Made by a program: the position numbers and the translations under genes
Notes under the pieces: generated by a model
Seen by the model: only the letters and a program-made list of their open reading frames with translations
Databases searched by the model: none
What the model was told of the DNA's origin: nothing
Part shown: positions 1-10,472 of the stretch, piece by piece
Position numbering within the stretch: position 1 is the stretch's first letter
How the letters are laid out: every line of letters begins with the position of its first letter
DNA from: Pseudokordiimonas caeni
GTDB lineage: Bacteria; Pseudomonadota; Alphaproteobacteria; Sphingomonadales; Kordiimonadaceae
Direction of reading: 5' to 3'
DNA: 64,000 nucleotides
Assembly (NCBI RefSeq): GCF_026719705.1
Contig: NZ_JAPPRR010000001.1
Coordinates: 1,217,255 to 1,281,254, forward strand

Positions 1-281
1 AACCGGCGGCGGACCTCGCGGTTGCGGCGGCGCTCATGTCGAGCCTCGCGCAGATCCCGCTGCCCGACCAGACCGTGGTATTTGGCGAGATTGCGCTTTC
101 TGGCGATATCCGCGCGGTAGCCCAGACGGATGCCCGCCTCAAGGAAGCCGCCAAGCTTGGTTTCGCCGAAGCCCTTGGCCCTGCCCAGAAAAAGAATGCT
201 TCAAGCGCCCTTCCCCTCAAGGCGCTCGACCGCGTCGGTGACCTTGCGGCACTCTTTTTTCCTGATGCATTGGCCTCGTGA
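1..281 (+). CDS. radA: DNA repair protein RadA, C-terminal part (cut by window start)
   Basis: The reading frame is open from base 3 and ends at the TGA at 279-281, so only about 92 C-terminal residues are visible. They read as the Lon-protease-like domain at the end of RadA/Sms: PAADLAVAAAL, then a segment VVFGEIALSGDIRAV and a basic stretch RLKEAAKLGF. RadA is a RecA-like ATPase that helps process recombination intermediates by branch migration; its zinc finger and Walker motifs would lie upstream of the window. The next gene is cvpA, an arrangement common in alphaproteobacteria (radA-cvpA-purF). The identification rests on the conserved tail only. Confidence 0.85.
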   Translation, partial: PAADLAVAAALMSSLAQIPLPDQTVVFGEIALSGDIRAVAQTDARLKEAAKLGFAEALGPAQKKNASSALPLKALDRVGDLAALFFPDALAS

Positions 282-304
282 CAATCCCGGAGTATTATCG
301 CGCC

Positions 305-979
305 ATGGATCTCGCCCAACTTACAGCTTTTGATATCGGTGTCCTGCTTCTGGTGGGGCTTTCAACCATTCTGGCCTTCGGGCGCGGCTTCGCGACCGTG
401 GCGCTTTCGTTTGCCGCATGGGCCGGTGCGGGTTTCGTCACCTTCTTCGGTTTTCCGCTCGCCAAACCCTATGGACGTGATATCGTGAGCCCACCGGAGC
501 TTGCCGATCTCGTCACGCTTCTGGTGATCTTTGCGCTAGCACTTTTCATTCTGCGTTATGTTGCCGAATTCGTCGGTCGCGCCGTGAAGGACAGCCCCAT
601 CGGCTTTCTGGATCGCTCGCTTGGCGCGCTTTTCGGTTTCCTGCGCGGGGTCGTGATTATCTCCGTTGCCTATCTCGCCATTTCGAAGCTCTATCCCGGC
701 AAGGAAAGCCCGCCGTGGGTGAGCCACGCCCAGCTGCAGCCGCTTGTGGCGTGGGGCGCAGAAATGGTGGAAGGCTTTGCAGCCGAAGCAATCGGCGAAG
801 ATCCGCGGGCCGTGGGCGATGCCTATCTTGAAAAGGCCTCACGCTCGGCCACCAGCCAGTTCATCAACGAGGCGCTGAAGGAAAAAGCAGCGTCTTACGA
901 CGACAAGGCACGCGATCGGCTGGACGACCTGATCGATACGGTGGAGGAAGACCTGCCACCGCCTGAGCCCGAGAAATAG
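305..979 (+). CDS. cvpA: CvpA family inner-membrane protein
   Basis: A 224-residue protein with four predicted membrane segments in its first 165 residues (the first starts near FDIGVLLLVGLSTILAF) and a hydrophilic acidic tail ending in DLPPPEPEK. This is the CvpA (colicin V production) family pattern. CvpA proteins are linked to envelope homeostasis; the biochemical activity is not settled. I chose the ATG at 305, with GGAG at 289-292 upstream; a GTG at 278 overlapping the radA stop would add nine residues and cannot be excluded. It sits directly before purF, a very common pairing, and is probably cotranscribed with radA and purF. Confidence 0.85.
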   Translation: MDLAQLTAFDIGVLLLVGLSTILAFGRGFATVALSFAAWAGAGFVTFFGFPLAKPYGRDIVSPPELADLVTLLVIFALALFILRYVAEFVGRAVKDSPIGFLDRSLGALFGFLRGVVIISVAYLAISKLYPGKESPPWVSHAQLQPLVAWGAEMVEGFAAEAIGEDPRAVGDAYLEKASRSATSQFINEALKEKAASYDDKARDRLDDLIDTVEEDLPPPEPEK

Positions 980-1093
980 GCTCCGGCGCATTGCCGGCAG
1001 CAGGCAATCGCGATTTTAATCTAGGCAGAACCAGTTTCGCGCTATATACGGTGCGGGACTTTCGAGTACCGACTGGATAAGGGACACCGCTCC

Positions 1094-2608
1094 ATGGCTC
1101 AGACGACCAACCCGCGCGAGACCAACCCCTTTGCCGACGTCACCACGAACCCGTTCGATGATGACAAACTGAGGGAAGAGTGCGGCGTTTTCGGTATCTT
1201 TGGCACACCTGACGCCTCCGCCCACTGCGCGCTCGGGCTCCACGCCCTACAGCACCGCGGACAGGAAGCCGCCGGCATCACCTCCTACGGAACCGATCAG
1301 GGTTTTCACTCGAAAAAAGTGCTCGGCCATGTCGCCGACAATTTTACCAGCCAGGATGTGATTGACAGCCTGCCCGGCCATGTTGCCATCGGCCATGTGC
1401 GCTACTCGACGACCGGCGGCACGGGCCTCATGAATGTGCAGCCGCTGTTCGCAGAGTTTGCCTCGGGCGGTTTTGCGGTCGCCCACAACGGCAACCTGAC
1501 GAACGCCACCCATCTGCGGAAAAGCCTCGTTCGTCGCGGCGCGATCTTCCAGTCGACCTCCGACACCGAAGTCATCCTGCATCTGATTGCGAAAAGCCAT
1601 TTCCGCACCCTGATGGACCGCTTCGTGGATGCCCTCAACCAGATTGAAGGCGCCTATTCGCTCGTGACCGTCGCCCGTGAAGGCATGATTGGTGTGCGCG
1701 ACCCGCTCGGTGTCCGCCCGCTTGTCCTTGGTAAACTCGACAAGGCCTGGATCATGTGCTCGGAAACCTGTGCGCTTGATATCATTGGCGCCGAGTTCGT
1801 GCGCGATGTGGAGCCGGGCGAAGTTGTCGTGATCACCGAAGAAGGCCTCACCAGCCTGAAGCCGCTGAAGCAGGAAAATGCCCGCCCGTGTATTTTCGAG
1901 CATGTCTATTTCGCCCGCCCCGACAGCTTCATGGACGGCATGAGCGTTTATGAAGTGCGGAAACGCATCGGCGCCGAACTCGCCCGCGAGAACAGCGGCA
2001 AGGTGACAGCGGATCTCGTGATCCCGGTACCGGACTCGGGCGTGCCTGCCGCCATCGGCTATGCGCAGGAATCGGGTATTCCGTTCGAGCTTGGCATCAT
2101 CCGCAACCATTATGTCGGCCGGACCTTCATCGAACCTTCCGACCAGATTCGCCACTTCGGGGTGAAGCTGAAGCACAATGCCAACCGCTGGCACATCAAG
2201 GGCAAGCGCATCATTCTGGTGGACGATTCCATCGTGCGTGGCACCACCAGCCTGAAGATCGTGAACATGATGCGGGAGGCCGGCGCCACCGAAGTGCATA
2301 TGTGCATCGCTTCCCCGCCGACAGCTCACAGCTGCTTCTATGGTGTGGATACGCCCGAACGTTCGAAGCTGCTGGCCGCGCGCATGGATATCGAAGGCAT
2401 GTGCAAGCATATCAATGCCGACAGCCTGACCTTCCTGACGATTGACGGCCTGTACCGCGCCGTAAACCGCCCCGAAGGCCGTGTCAAATCGTGCCCGGCT
2501 TTCTGCGACGCCTGCTTCACCGGCGATTATCCGACCTTCCTGACCGACCAGTCGGAAGCGGAAGCCGGCGACAGCCAGCTTGAACTCATCGCCTCAACCG
2601 GACGCTGA
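1094..2608 (+). CDS. purF: Amidophosphoribosyltransferase (first step of purine synthesis)
   Basis: Converts PRPP and glutamine to 5-phosphoribosylamine, the committed step of IMP synthesis. The 504-residue protein has a propeptide of about 29 residues and then the N-terminal nucleophile Cys in ECGVFGIFG, so self-cleavage before Cys30 is expected. The glutaminase (Ntn) domain includes VRYSTTGG and AHNGNL. The phosphoribosyltransferase domain follows, with the PRPP loop IILVDDSIVRGTT near residue 375. Cysteines in ARPCIFEH and the CPAFCDACFTGDYP tail match the [4Fe-4S]-bearing, propeptide-containing (Bacillus-type) subfamily. The ATG at 1094 has AAGGGAC upstream. An SDR gene follows after 5 bases. 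Confidence 0.97.
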   Translation: MAQTTNPRETNPFADVTTNPFDDDKLREECGVFGIFGTPDASAHCALGLHALQHRGQEAAGITSYGTDQGFHSKKVLGHVADNFTSQDVIDSLPGHVAIGHVRYSTTGGTGLMNVQPLFAEFASGGFAVAHNGNLTNATHLRKSLVRRGAIFQSTSDTEVILHLIAKSHFRTLMDRFVDALNQIEGAYSLVTVAREGMIGVRDPLGVRPLVLGKLDKAWIMCSETCALDIIGAEFVRDVEPGEVVVITEEGLTSLKPLKQENARPCIFEHVYFARPDSFMDGMSVYEVRKRIGAELARENSGKVTADLVIPVPDSGVPAAIGYAQESGIPFELGIIRNHYVGRTFIEPSDQIRHFGVKLKHNANRWHIKGKRIILVDDSIVRGTTSLKIVNMMREAGATEVHMCIASPPTAHSCFYGVDTPERSKLLAARMDIEGMCKHINADSLTFLTIDGLYRAVNRPEGRVKSCPAFCDACFTGDYPTFLTDQSEAEAGDSQLELIASTGR

Positions 2609-2613
2609 TACCC

Positions 2614-3351
2614 ATGACCAAGCCTCTTGACGGCCGCCTCGCCCTTGTGACCGGCGCTTCCCGCGGTATTGGCCGCGCTGTTGCCCTTGCCCTTGCTGAA
2701 GCCGGTGCCGATGTGATCATCACCGCGCGTGCTCGCAGCCAGAGCTCGCTTGAGGATGTGGACGACCAGATCCGCGCCATGGGCCGCAACTGCACCATCG
2801 TGCCGATGGACCTGAAGGACCATGACAGTATCGATCGGCTGGGTGCTGCCATCTATGAGCGCTGGGGCAAGCTCGATATCCTTGTCGGCAACGCCGGTGT
2901 CCTGGGCACCATCAGCCCGCTTGGCCATATTTCGGTGAAGGATTTCGCCGAACTGATGGATGTGAATGTGACGGCCAACTGGCGCCTCATCCGTTCGATG
3001 GACCCGCTTCTGAAGCGTTCCGATGCCGGTCGGGCAATCTTCGTTACCTCTGGCGCCGCATCCAAGAACCGCGCCTATTGGGGCGGCTATGCCGCAACCA
3101 AAGCTGCGCTTGAAAGCCTCGCGCTCACCTACGCCGCCGAGTGCGAGATCACGCCTATCAAGGTCAATCTCATAGACCCCGGCCCCATCGGCACCGCCAT
3201 GCGCGCCAAGGCCGTACCGGGCGAGGACGCATCGACCCTGCCGAAGCCGGCCGATATCGCACCGCTTTTTGTCGAGCTCGCCTCGCCTGCCTGCACCAAG
3301 CACGGCGAAAAGGTCAGCTTCTATGATTGGGCAGGCCTGAAGCGCGACTGA
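2614..3351 (+). CDS. SDR family NAD(P)-dependent oxidoreductase
   Basis: A 245-residue classical short-chain dehydrogenase/reductase. The cofactor loop TGASRGIG lies at residues 14-21, NAG in VGNAGVLG follows, and the catalytic Tyr and Lys are in GGYAATKAA with the upstream Ser in VTSGAASK. The C-terminal substrate region carries DPGPIGTAMR. It starts 5 bases after purF, so the two are probably cotranscribed. SDR genes in this position are common in alphaproteobacteria, but the substrate is unknown and no purine role can be read from the sequence. Confidence 0.9.
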   Translation: MTKPLDGRLALVTGASRGIGRAVALALAEAGADVIITARARSQSSLEDVDDQIRAMGRNCTIVPMDLKDHDSIDRLGAAIYERWGKLDILVGNAGVLGTISPLGHISVKDFAELMDVNVTANWRLIRSMDPLLKRSDAGRAIFVTSGAASKNRAYWGGYAATKAALESLALTYAAECEITPIKVNLIDPGPIGTAMRAKAVPGEDASTLPKPADIAPLFVELASPACTKHGEKVSFYDWAGLKRD

Positions 3352-3436
3352 TCATCTCCCGCAAGGATTGTAATACAGCTGCCCTGAAAGCGTGATATTC
3401 TACCCCGGGTTCATTCGAACCTGAGGGGGAAGGATC

Positions 3437-4405
3437 ATGCATCACGGGGATATTTCGCCGGAAATCGCCGCGGCCATCCGCATCCTGCGCGACCGGATGG
3501 ATGACCAGAAGGTGAAGATTCCGCCTTCGGCGCTCGACGAATCGCTCAATCTCGCCACCTGGAATATCCGCGAGTTCGGCAACAGCCCGCGGAGCGACAA
3601 GGCGATCCACCTGATCGCCGAAATCCTGTCGCAGTTCGATCTGATCGCCATCACCGAGCTTCGGGACAATCTCGCCGATTTCAAACGCGTGCTTGATATC
3701 CTCGGTCCCTACTGGAAAGTCGTTTATTCCGATTTCCGGTCGGATGGTGCCGGCAATGATGAGCGGATCGCCTTTCTTTATGACAAGCGCATGGTGGTGT
3801 TCACAGGCCTTGCCGCCGAAGCCAATCCACCCCGCGCGCGGCCCGCGCCTGGCGCGCCTTACGAATATATGCATGATGACTGGTGGCGCAGCCCCTATAT
3901 GGCTTCGTTCCGCGCTGGCAATTTCGATTTCATCGTGATGGCAGCGCATATGCGCTGGGGCGACAGCGTGGCAGAGCGCGCCGAAGCGCTTGGCCATCTG
4001 GCTGACTGGGTTCAGGCCCGTCGCACGCATCCCTTTGTGTCGGACAAGGACATCATCCTGCTTGGTGATTTCAACATCCCGTCCAAGGGCAGCAGCACCT
4101 ACAAGCAGCTGACCAAACACGGGCTCAAGGCGCCGGCGAGCCTGATGAAGGCTATTGGCACCAACCTGTCGCAGCGTAATTGCTACGACCAGATCATGAT
4201 TGATCCCACGAACGACAGCCGCTTCACCGGCAAGGGCGGTGCGCTCGATTTCTTCAAGGGGGATCACACGCCGCTTTTCCCGGAACTGACGCAGGAGGCT
4301 TTCACCTTTCAGCTATCCGATCACCTGCCCCTATGGATACAGGTGGATGTCTGGATCGAGGATGAACAGATCAATTCGGTGCTGCTGGGTGCCGGTGGCG
4401 GCTAA
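3437..4405 (+). CDS. Endonuclease/exonuclease/phosphatase (EEP) family hydrolase
   Basis: A 322-residue protein with the EEP (DNase I-like) fold motifs in order: LATWNIREFG, then the metal-binding Glu in AITELRDN, the Asp/Asn pair in LLGDFNIPS, and the C-terminal catalytic SDHLPLW. There is no signal peptide or membrane segment, so it should be cytoplasmic. Substrates of this superfamily range from DNA to phospholipids and inositol phosphates, and nothing here decides between them. GAGGGGGAAGG just before the ATG is a strong ribosome binding site. The stop overlaps the convergent meaB stop by 4 bases. Confidence 0.8.
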   Translation: MHHGDISPEIAAAIRILRDRMDDQKVKIPPSALDESLNLATWNIREFGNSPRSDKAIHLIAEILSQFDLIAITELRDNLADFKRVLDILGPYWKVVYSDFRSDGAGNDERIAFLYDKRMVVFTGLAAEANPPRARPAPGAPYEYMHDDWWRSPYMASFRAGNFDFIVMAAHMRWGDSVAERAEALGHLADWVQARRTHPFVSDKDIILLGDFNIPSKGSSTYKQLTKHGLKAPASLMKAIGTNLSQRNCYDQIMIDPTNDSRFTGKGGALDFFKGDHTPLFPELTQEAFTFQLSDHLPLWIQVDVWIEDEQINSVLLGAGGG

Positions 4406-5391
4406 TCATTCTTGTGATACAGCGCCATCAGGCGGCGGACGGCGGCGGAGACGGTGGTGCGGCCGCCCTTGAGTTCGACCTCAATGCCCTTAAGGGCAGC
4501 TGAAACCCCTTCGTGATGGTAAAAGTCCGCCAGCAGCCGGTCGGCAATCTGCGCTTTCAACCAAGCCAGGCGTTGCTTCTCGCGCCGGGCTTGCCGCTCG
4601 CCATTCTCGGTCATCAGCCGCCGGTGTTTTTCGACCTGCGCCCAAAGGTCACTCAAGCCGTCGCCTTTGAGGCCAGAGCAAGCCACCACCGGCGGATGCC
4701 AGCTGGGGCTGATGTCAGTGAGGATATGCAGCGCCGATTTGTAATGGCGCATGGCATCGGTGATCTTGTCGGGGAAGGCATCGGCCTTGTTGATGGCGAT
4801 CATGTCGGCAAGCTCGAGGATGCCTTTCTTGATCCCCTGCAGGTCGTCCCCCGCCCCCGGCAGCATCAGCACGAGGAAAAAGTCGACCATGTCGGCCACC
4901 ATCGTCTCCGACTGCCCGGTGCCGACGGTTTCCACAAGCACGACGTCATAGCCCGCCGCTTCCATCACCACGATGGTTTCGCGCGTCGCCCGTGCGACGC
5001 CGCCAAGCACACCTGAGGAAGGGCTTGGCCTTATGAAGGCATTCTCATCCCGCGACAGGGCTTCCATCCGGGTCTTGTCGCCAAGGATCGAACCACCTGT
5101 GCGACCGCTGGACGGGTCGACCGCCAGCACGGCGACCTTGTGCCCGGCCCCGGTGAGCATGGTGCCGAGGGCTTCGATGAAGGTCGACTTGCCGACCCCC
5201 GGCACGCCGGAGATACCCACACGTTGGGCGCCGCCTGCGAACGGCAAAAGTTTATGGAGCAGCTCCTGTGCTTGCTGCTGGTGGGCTTCATTACGGCTTT
5301 CGATCAGCGTGATGGCTCGCCCGATAGCAGCACGTTCGCCGGCGCGGACACCGGCGAACAGGGCTTCGATATCGGGCCGGGCGCCGCTCAC
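4402..5391 (-). CDS. meaB: Methylmalonyl-CoA mutase-associated GTPase MeaB
   Basis: G3E-family GTPase that gates delivery and protects the adenosylcobalamin cofactor of methylmalonyl-CoA mutase. The 329-residue protein shows the P-loop [10 protein letters not shown], the switch region [19 protein letters not shown], the segment ETVGTGQSE and the base-specificity motif NKAD. It overlaps the mcmA stop by 4 bases (ATGA), so it is the last gene of a translationally coupled mutA-mcmA-meaB unit. Length and motifs are typical of the MeaB/ArgK family. Confidence 0.95.
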   Translation of the reverse strand: MSGARPDIEALFAGVRAGERAAIGRAITLIESRNEAHQQQAQELLHKLLPFAGGAQRVGISGVPGVGKSTFIEALGTMLTGAGHKVAVLAVDPSSGRTGGSILGDKTRMEALSRDENAFIRPSPSSGVLGGVARATRETIVVMEAAGYDVVLVETVGTGQSETMVADMVDFFLVLMLPGAGDDLQGIKKGILELADMIAINKADAFPDKITDAMRHYKSALHILTDISPSWHPPVVACSGLKGDGLSDLWAQVEKHRRLMTENGERQARREKQRLAWLKAQIADRLLADFYHHEGVSAALKGIEVELKGGRTTVSAAVRRLMALYHKND

Positions 5392-7538
5392 GCCGCGAGG
5401 CTGTAGCCAAGCCGGGCGCCGAGCTTTTCAAGAAGCTCCACGGCGCTATCGGCGATCACGGTGCCCGGCGGGAAGATGGCTTCAGCGCCAGCCTTCCTCA
5501 GCGCGTCATAATCCTGCGGCGGGATCACACCGCCCGCGACGATCATGATGTCTTCCCGGCCAAGGTCCTTGAGCGCGGCCTTGAGCGCTGGCACGAGGGT
5601 CAGGTGCCCGGCCGCGAGCGACGAGGCACCGACGATATGAACGTCGTTTTCCACGGCCTGCCGGGCCGCTTCCTCGGGTGTCTGGAACAGCGGGCCGATA
5701 TCCACGTCAAAGCCGAGGTCAGCAAAGGCCGAGGCGATGACCTTCTGGCCGCGGTCGTGGCCGTCCTGCCCCATCTTGGCGATCAGGATACGCGGCCGGC
5801 GGCCATCGGCCTTCTCGAACGCGTCGACAAGCTTCAGCACCTTTTGAACCTTTTCCGTCGTCAAGCCGACTTCCTTGCCATAAACGCCAGTCACGGCGCG
5901 GATTTCCGCCTTGTGACGGCCATAGACCTTCTCAAGCGCCGTGGTGATTTCACCGACCGTTGCCTTGACGCGGGCGGCTTCGACCGACAGCGCCAGAAGG
6001 TTGCCGGTGCCAGTTTCAGCGGCCTTGGTGAGGGCGTCAAGGGTGCGCGCCACATCACCGTCATTCCGCTCGGCCCGCAGTCGTTCAAGCTTGGCGATCT
6101 GGGCGGCCCGCACCGCGCTGTTATCGACTTTGAGGACGTCGATTTCCTCGGCCTCATCGAGCCGGTATTTGTTCACGCCCACAACCGTCTGGCGGCCGCT
6201 ATCGATCCGCGCCTGCGTGCGCGCGGCGGCGTCTTCGATCCGAAGCTTCGGAATGCCGGCCTCGATAGCCTTGGCCATGCCGCCTTCGCGCTCCACCTCC
6301 TGGATATGGCCCCAGGCGCGGGCGGCGAGGTCGGCGGTCAGGCGCTCGACATAATAGCTGCCCCCCCACGGATCGATCACCCGGTTGGTGCCGACTTCCT
6401 GCTGGATGAAAAGCTGGGTGTTGCGGGCGATCCGCGCCGAGAAGTCGGTCGGCAGTGCCAGTGCTTCATCCAGCGCGTTCGTGTGCAGGCTTTGGGTGTG
6501 GCCATGGGCCGCCGCCATTGCCTCGATGCAGGTGCGGCTGACGTTATTGAACACATCCTGCGCGGTCAGCGACCAGCCGGAGGTCTGGCAATGGGTGCGG
6601 AGGGACAGGGACTTCGGGCTTTTCGGATTGAAGTCCTTCACGAGCTTCGCCCAGATCATCCGGGCGGCGCGCATCTTGGCGACTTCCATGAAATAGTTCA
6701 TGCCGATGGCCCAGAAGAAGGAAAGACGCGGCGCGAAGGCATCGACATCAAGCCCCGCTTCAACCCCTGCCCGCAGATATTCCACGCCGTCAGCCAGCGT
6801 ATAGGCAAGCTCCAGATCCGCCGTCGCGCCGGCTTCCTGCATGTGATAGCCGGAAATCGAGATCGAGTTGAACTTGGGCATGTTCGTGGATGTATAGGCG
6901 AAAATGTCGCTGATGATCCGCATCGAGGGTGCGGGCGGGAAGATATAGGTGTTGCGGACCATGAATTCCTTCAGGATATCGTTCTGGATGGTTCCTGAAA
7001 GCTTGTCCGCACTCACGCCCTGCTCTTCCGCCGCCACGATATAAAGCGCCATCACGGGCAGCACCGCGCCGTTCATGGTCATCGAGACAGACATCTGGTC
7101 CAAGGGGATACGGTCAAAGAGCGTGCGCATGTCATAGATGCTGTCGATCGCCACACCAGCCATGCCCACATCACCCATCACGCGCGGATGGTCGCTGTCG
7201 TACCCCCGGTGGGTGGCGAGATCGAACGCGACAGAAAGCCCCTTCTGGCCAGCTGCGAGGTTGCGGCGGTAGAAGGCGTTGCTGTCCTCGGCGGTCGAGA
7301 ATCCCGCATACTGGCGCACCGTCCACGGCTGGTTCACATACATGGTGGGGTAAGGCCCGCGCAGGAAGGGTGCCGCCCCCGGCCATGTATCGAGGAAATC
7401 TAGGCCTTTGATGTCTGCGGCCGTATAATGCGGCTTCACATCGATGCCTTCAGGCGTGGCCCACGCCTCGCCGCCCTTGGGCGCGGTGGCCTTTACCGGT
7501 GCGTAGGCGAGCTTGGTGAAATCGGGAATGCGGCTCAT
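5388..7538 (-). CDS. mcmA: Methylmalonyl-CoA mutase, large (catalytic) subunit
   Basis: Interconverts (R)-methylmalonyl-CoA and succinyl-CoA in propionyl-CoA assimilation, using adenosylcobalamin. The 716-residue chain has the TIM-barrel substrate domain ([16 protein letters not shown] near the N-terminus; [12 protein letters not shown] and [10 protein letters not shown] in the middle) and a C-terminal B12 domain with the cobalt-ligand motif DGHDRG in [17 protein letters not shown]. It overlaps mutA upstream and meaB downstream by 4 bases each. The partner epimerase and propionyl-CoA carboxylase are not in the window. Also called mutB, bhbA or scpA. Confidence 0.97.
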   Translation of the reverse strand: MSRIPDFTKLAYAPVKATAPKGGEAWATPEGIDVKPHYTAADIKGLDFLDTWPGAAPFLRGPYPTMYVNQPWTVRQYAGFSTAEDSNAFYRRNLAAGQKGLSVAFDLATHRGYDSDHPRVMGDVGMAGVAIDSIYDMRTLFDRIPLDQMSVSMTMNGAVLPVMALYIVAAEEQGVSADKLSGTIQNDILKEFMVRNTYIFPPAPSMRIISDIFAYTSTNMPKFNSISISGYHMQEAGATADLELAYTLADGVEYLRAGVEAGLDVDAFAPRLSFFWAIGMNYFMEVAKMRAARMIWAKLVKDFNPKSPKSLSLRTHCQTSGWSLTAQDVFNNVSRTCIEAMAAAHGHTQSLHTNALDEALALPTDFSARIARNTQLFIQQEVGTNRVIDPWGGSYYVERLTADLAARAWGHIQEVEREGGMAKAIEAGIPKLRIEDAAARTQARIDSGRQTVVGVNKYRLDEAEEIDVLKVDNSAVRAAQIAKLERLRAERNDGDVARTLDALTKAAETGTGNLLALSVEAARVKATVGEITTALEKVYGRHKAEIRAVTGVYGKEVGLTTEKVQKVLKLVDAFEKADGRRPRILIAKMGQDGHDRGQKVIASAFADLGFDVDIGPLFQTPEEAARQAVENDVHIVGASSLAAGHLTLVPALKAALKDLGREDIMIVAGGVIPPQDYDALRKAGAEAIFPPGTVIADSAVELLEKLGARLGYSLAA

Positions 7539-9373
7539 GCTGCCTCTCCCTCGTAAAAGCGGCTGAGTGACGCGATCACGTCGCAGCCCATGAAAATGAA
7601 TTCGCTAACCCCGTGGGCCGCAAGATTATCAGCATTCGCCGGACGCCCGGCGATGATGACGCGCGCCGCACCCGCATCTTTCAAGGCCTGCACGGCAGCA
7701 AGGCCTTCCTCCTCGTACCGTGCATCGCTGCCACAAAGGACGGCGACTTTCGCGCCCGATTGGCGGAAGCCTTCGGCCAGATCATCACTTTCAGCTACAT
7801 GGGCCGTCACGCCGCCCGCCTCGAAGAAATTCCGGGCGAAGGTGACGCGCGCTGTGTACTCCGCCACGCTGCCGAGGGTGGCGAGATAAACGGCTGGCCG
7901 AGTGCCGGTTTCATCCAGCATGGCGTCGGACAGAAGCCGCAGGCGTTCGAAATCTTCCGCATAGCGGTGGAAGCCGAAGGGATGCGCAACCTCAACCGCA
8001 GGCCGCGCGGGCTGCGCGCCCACCGGGATTACGCCAAAGCCTTCAAGCGGCTTTTCGTCGATATTCGGGAATTCGCTGACGCCGGTGACCGGCTCCTTGC
8101 GGGTGGCAAGCTTCGCGCGGCGGGACTGCCAGACGGCGACGCAGTCTTCAGCGATAAGCCCTGCCCGCACGGCAGCAACGGCGCCGCCTGCGGCTTCTAT
8201 CTTCTGGAAATAGTCCCATGCCTCGCGGGCAAGTTCGGCCGTGATTGTCTCGAACGACCAAGCCCCGGCGGCAGGATCATCCACGACGGCGGCGTTGCTT
8301 TCTTCCTGCAGGATCACCTGCACATTGCGGGCGATGCGGCGCGCGAAGGCGCTGGGCAGGCCGAGCATCGTATCGTGCGGCATCAGGCATACGCTATCCG
8401 CCCCGCCGATGCCTGCCGCGAAGCCCGCCGCCGTGGCGCGCAGGATATTCACCCACGGATCCTTGATGGTCATCGACCGCAGGCTGAGCACACCGGTGAG
8501 CTTCACCGGGGTGTCAGTCACATCCATCGCTTCCTGCACGCGCGCCCACAGGCGGCGGGCGGCGCGGAACTTGGCGACACTCATCATCATGTCGGGATCG
8601 GTCGCGAGCACAAAGGAAAGCTGCGTCACGGCCTTCGAGAGCGGCACACCGGCGGCTTCCATGGCGCGGAGATAGGCAAGCCCGGCCGAGAGCATGTAGC
8701 CGAGCTCCATCGGTGCCGCGCCGCCGGCCGTTTGCACGATGCCGGCATCCACCATGAAGGCACTGAGGCCCGGCTGGGTATCGGTGACCCGCGCCGCGAT
8801 GGCGGCACCATCCGTGATGGCCGCTTCAAGCTTCTGCGGCAGACGCCCTGTTTGCGCCAGCACACCCAAGGGATCGATCCCGAGCGTGCCACGCACACTG
8901 CCTTGCGCATGCCCGCGCGCGGCGACAAGGCCAAGGAAGGCTTCCGATGCCAGCGCGAAATCTTCGCCCGGCAGCAAGGTGACGGGGGCGAGATCCAGAT
9001 ACACGCCCTTCAGCGCTTCTCCCAGATGCTCTATCGCAATGCCGGGCGTGCCGCCAGCGGCGAGCTTTAGCACGATGCCGGTGGCGCCGCGCTCGAGATC
9101 CTCGATGATCGCAGCATTCGTGGCGGCGGCGTCCGGGTTCCAGTGCGGGGTATCGATGCCCCACGCGCCGTTGCGGCCAGCAGGTTGCGGCTCCACGCTC
9201 GCGTTATCGGCGGCATAAAGCGGCTGCAGGGTCAGGCCCTCCAGCGTCTCGGCGAGCATCACCTTGTCGTAAGGCTTGCCTTTCAGGACGCCATCGACCA
9301 TGGCGCGCCAGGCCGCCCTGTCGACCTTCTTGAAAGCATCACCCAGCATGAAAGTATCGGTCTTCTGAACCAT
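7535..9373 (-). CDS. mutA: Methylmalonyl-CoA mutase, small subunit
   Basis: The 612-residue non-catalytic beta subunit of heterodimeric methylmalonyl-CoA mutase. It is homologous to the large subunit (barrel region with [21 protein letters not shown]) but its C-terminal domain has [15 protein letters not shown] where the catalytic subunit has the DxHxxG cobalt ligand, so it should not bind B12. The ATG at 9373 ([11 protein letters not shown]) is preferred because AAAAAGGGA lies upstream; an in-frame start at 9421 would add 16 unconserved residues. It begins 48 bases after the TauE/SafE permease on the same strand. Confidence 0.94.
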   Translation of the reverse strand: MVQKTDTFMLGDAFKKVDRAAWRAMVDGVLKGKPYDKVMLAETLEGLTLQPLYAADNASVEPQPAGRNGAWGIDTPHWNPDAAATNAAIIEDLERGATGIVLKLAAGGTPGIAIEHLGEALKGVYLDLAPVTLLPGEDFALASEAFLGLVAARGHAQGSVRGTLGIDPLGVLAQTGRLPQKLEAAITDGAAIAARVTDTQPGLSAFMVDAGIVQTAGGAAPMELGYMLSAGLAYLRAMEAAGVPLSKAVTQLSFVLATDPDMMMSVAKFRAARRLWARVQEAMDVTDTPVKLTGVLSLRSMTIKDPWVNILRATAAGFAAGIGGADSVCLMPHDTMLGLPSAFARRIARNVQVILQEESNAAVVDDPAAGAWSFETITAELAREAWDYFQKIEAAGGAVAAVRAGLIAEDCVAVWQSRRAKLATRKEPVTGVSEFPNIDEKPLEGFGVIPVGAQPARPAVEVAHPFGFHRYAEDFERLRLLSDAMLDETGTRPAVYLATLGSVAEYTARVTFARNFFEAGGVTAHVAESDDLAEGFRQSGAKVAVLCGSDARYEEEGLAAVQALKDAGAARVIIAGRPANADNLAAHGVSEFIFMGCDVIASLSRFYEGEAA

Positions 9374-9421
9374 GACCCGTCCCTTTTTCAGGTTTCTTGT
9401 GTCAAGCGTGGCACTTGCCAC

Positions 9422-10234
9422 TTATAGCACGGCACTGAGCATCCGGCAGGTGGCAAGCACCAGAAACAGCCCGAAGATGATGCTCAGCACCTGTTTTGGC
9501 AGCTTGTGGGCGAGCTTTGCCCCCAAGGGTGCCGTGATAACGGAAGCGACAGCCATCAGGCCTGCCGCTGGCAGATAAACGAAACCGACCGTGCCCGCAG
9601 GCATGCCGGTGATGCCTGACCCGGCGGTCAGATAGCCGATACCGCCGGCCAAGCTGATGACGAGCCCCGCGAGCGACGACGTGCCAACCGCGCGCCAGAT
9701 GGGCATGCCATGAATGGTAAGGAAAGGCACGGAAAAGCTGCCGCCGCCGATCCCCATCACGGCTGAAAAGAAGCCGATGACAGCGGGGCCGATGAAACGC
9801 CCGAGGCCGGTGGGCAGGCCGCCCTTCACCCGGAACCTATCAAGCGGCAGGATCATCTTCAGTGCCAGAAGGGCCGCAAGGCCCGCAAAGATGAACACCA
9901 GTTCCCGCGTTTTAAGGGTTTCGGCAAACTTGCTGCCGATGAAGGCCATGATGGCAAGCACCCACCACCAGTCCTTCACCACGGCCCAATCCACGCCGCC
10001 CTTCCTGTGATGGGCATAAACACTGGACATATTGGTGGCGACGATGATCACAAGCGAGGTGGCGACCGCCATATGCATGTGCCACGCATCCGGCACGCCG
10101 ATCACGCCAAGGGCAATGAACAGGGGTGGAATGGTCACAATACCACCGCCCACACCCAAAAGGCCGGCGATGAGGCCCGCGAGCATCCCGGCGCCAAACA
10201 GCCCGGCCATCAATGGAAGGATATCCGGCGTCAA
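9422..10234 (-). CDS. TauE/SafE family permease (sulfite/organic anion exporter type)
   Basis: A 270-residue, very hydrophobic protein with about eight membrane segments. The N-terminal half has the family pattern GLLGVGGGIVTIPPLF and the second half repeats it as VMGIGGGSFSVPFL, the hallmark internal duplication of TauE/SafE (DUF81). Members export sulfite, sulfoacetate or related anions. Same strand and 48 bases upstream of mutA, so it may be cotranscribed with the methylmalonyl-CoA mutase genes; whether it has a link to that pathway is unknown. Confidence 0.85.
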   Translation of the reverse strand: MTPDILPLMAGLFGAGMLAGLIAGLLGVGGGIVTIPPLFIALGVIGVPDAWHMHMAVATSLVIIVATNMSSVYAHHRKGGVDWAVVKDWWWVLAIMAFIGSKFAETLKTRELVFIFAGLAALLALKMILPLDRFRVKGGLPTGLGRFIGPAVIGFFSAVMGIGGGSFSVPFLTIHGMPIWRAVGTSSLAGLVISLAGGIGYLTAGSGITGMPAGTVGFVYLPAAGLMAVASVITAPLGAKLAHKLPKQVLSIIFGLFLVLATCRMLSAVL

Positions 10235-10472
10235 CCCCGCGTCCCCTCATGACACAATTATTGCGGCGCAGCATGGGGGGATAAGGCGCCAAGGTCAAGC
10301 GCGGATAGGACCAATTATTGATGCAACTACCTAAAAACAAAAAGGACCGGCTCATTTCTGAACAAGCCAAACGCATCTTTAGTGTATCTTTTGAACTCTT
10401 CTCGGCTTTGAAGCTCGCTATGGCTCGTGATGTGGCCGTCTGCGTCAATTTTCGGAACTTCAGAGGAAGAAA

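Noticed and set aside
1247-2410. 387-codon minus-strand frame opposite purF
   Set aside because: purF motifs are complete on the plus strand; the frame is a shadow.
5604-6998. Long plus-strand open frame (464 codons) opposite mcmA
   Set aside because: mcmA is certain by homology; the antisense frame has no recognisable domain and no ribosome binding site.
7613-9070. 485-codon plus-strand frame opposite mutA
   Set aside because: Antisense to a well-supported gene and of low-complexity composition.
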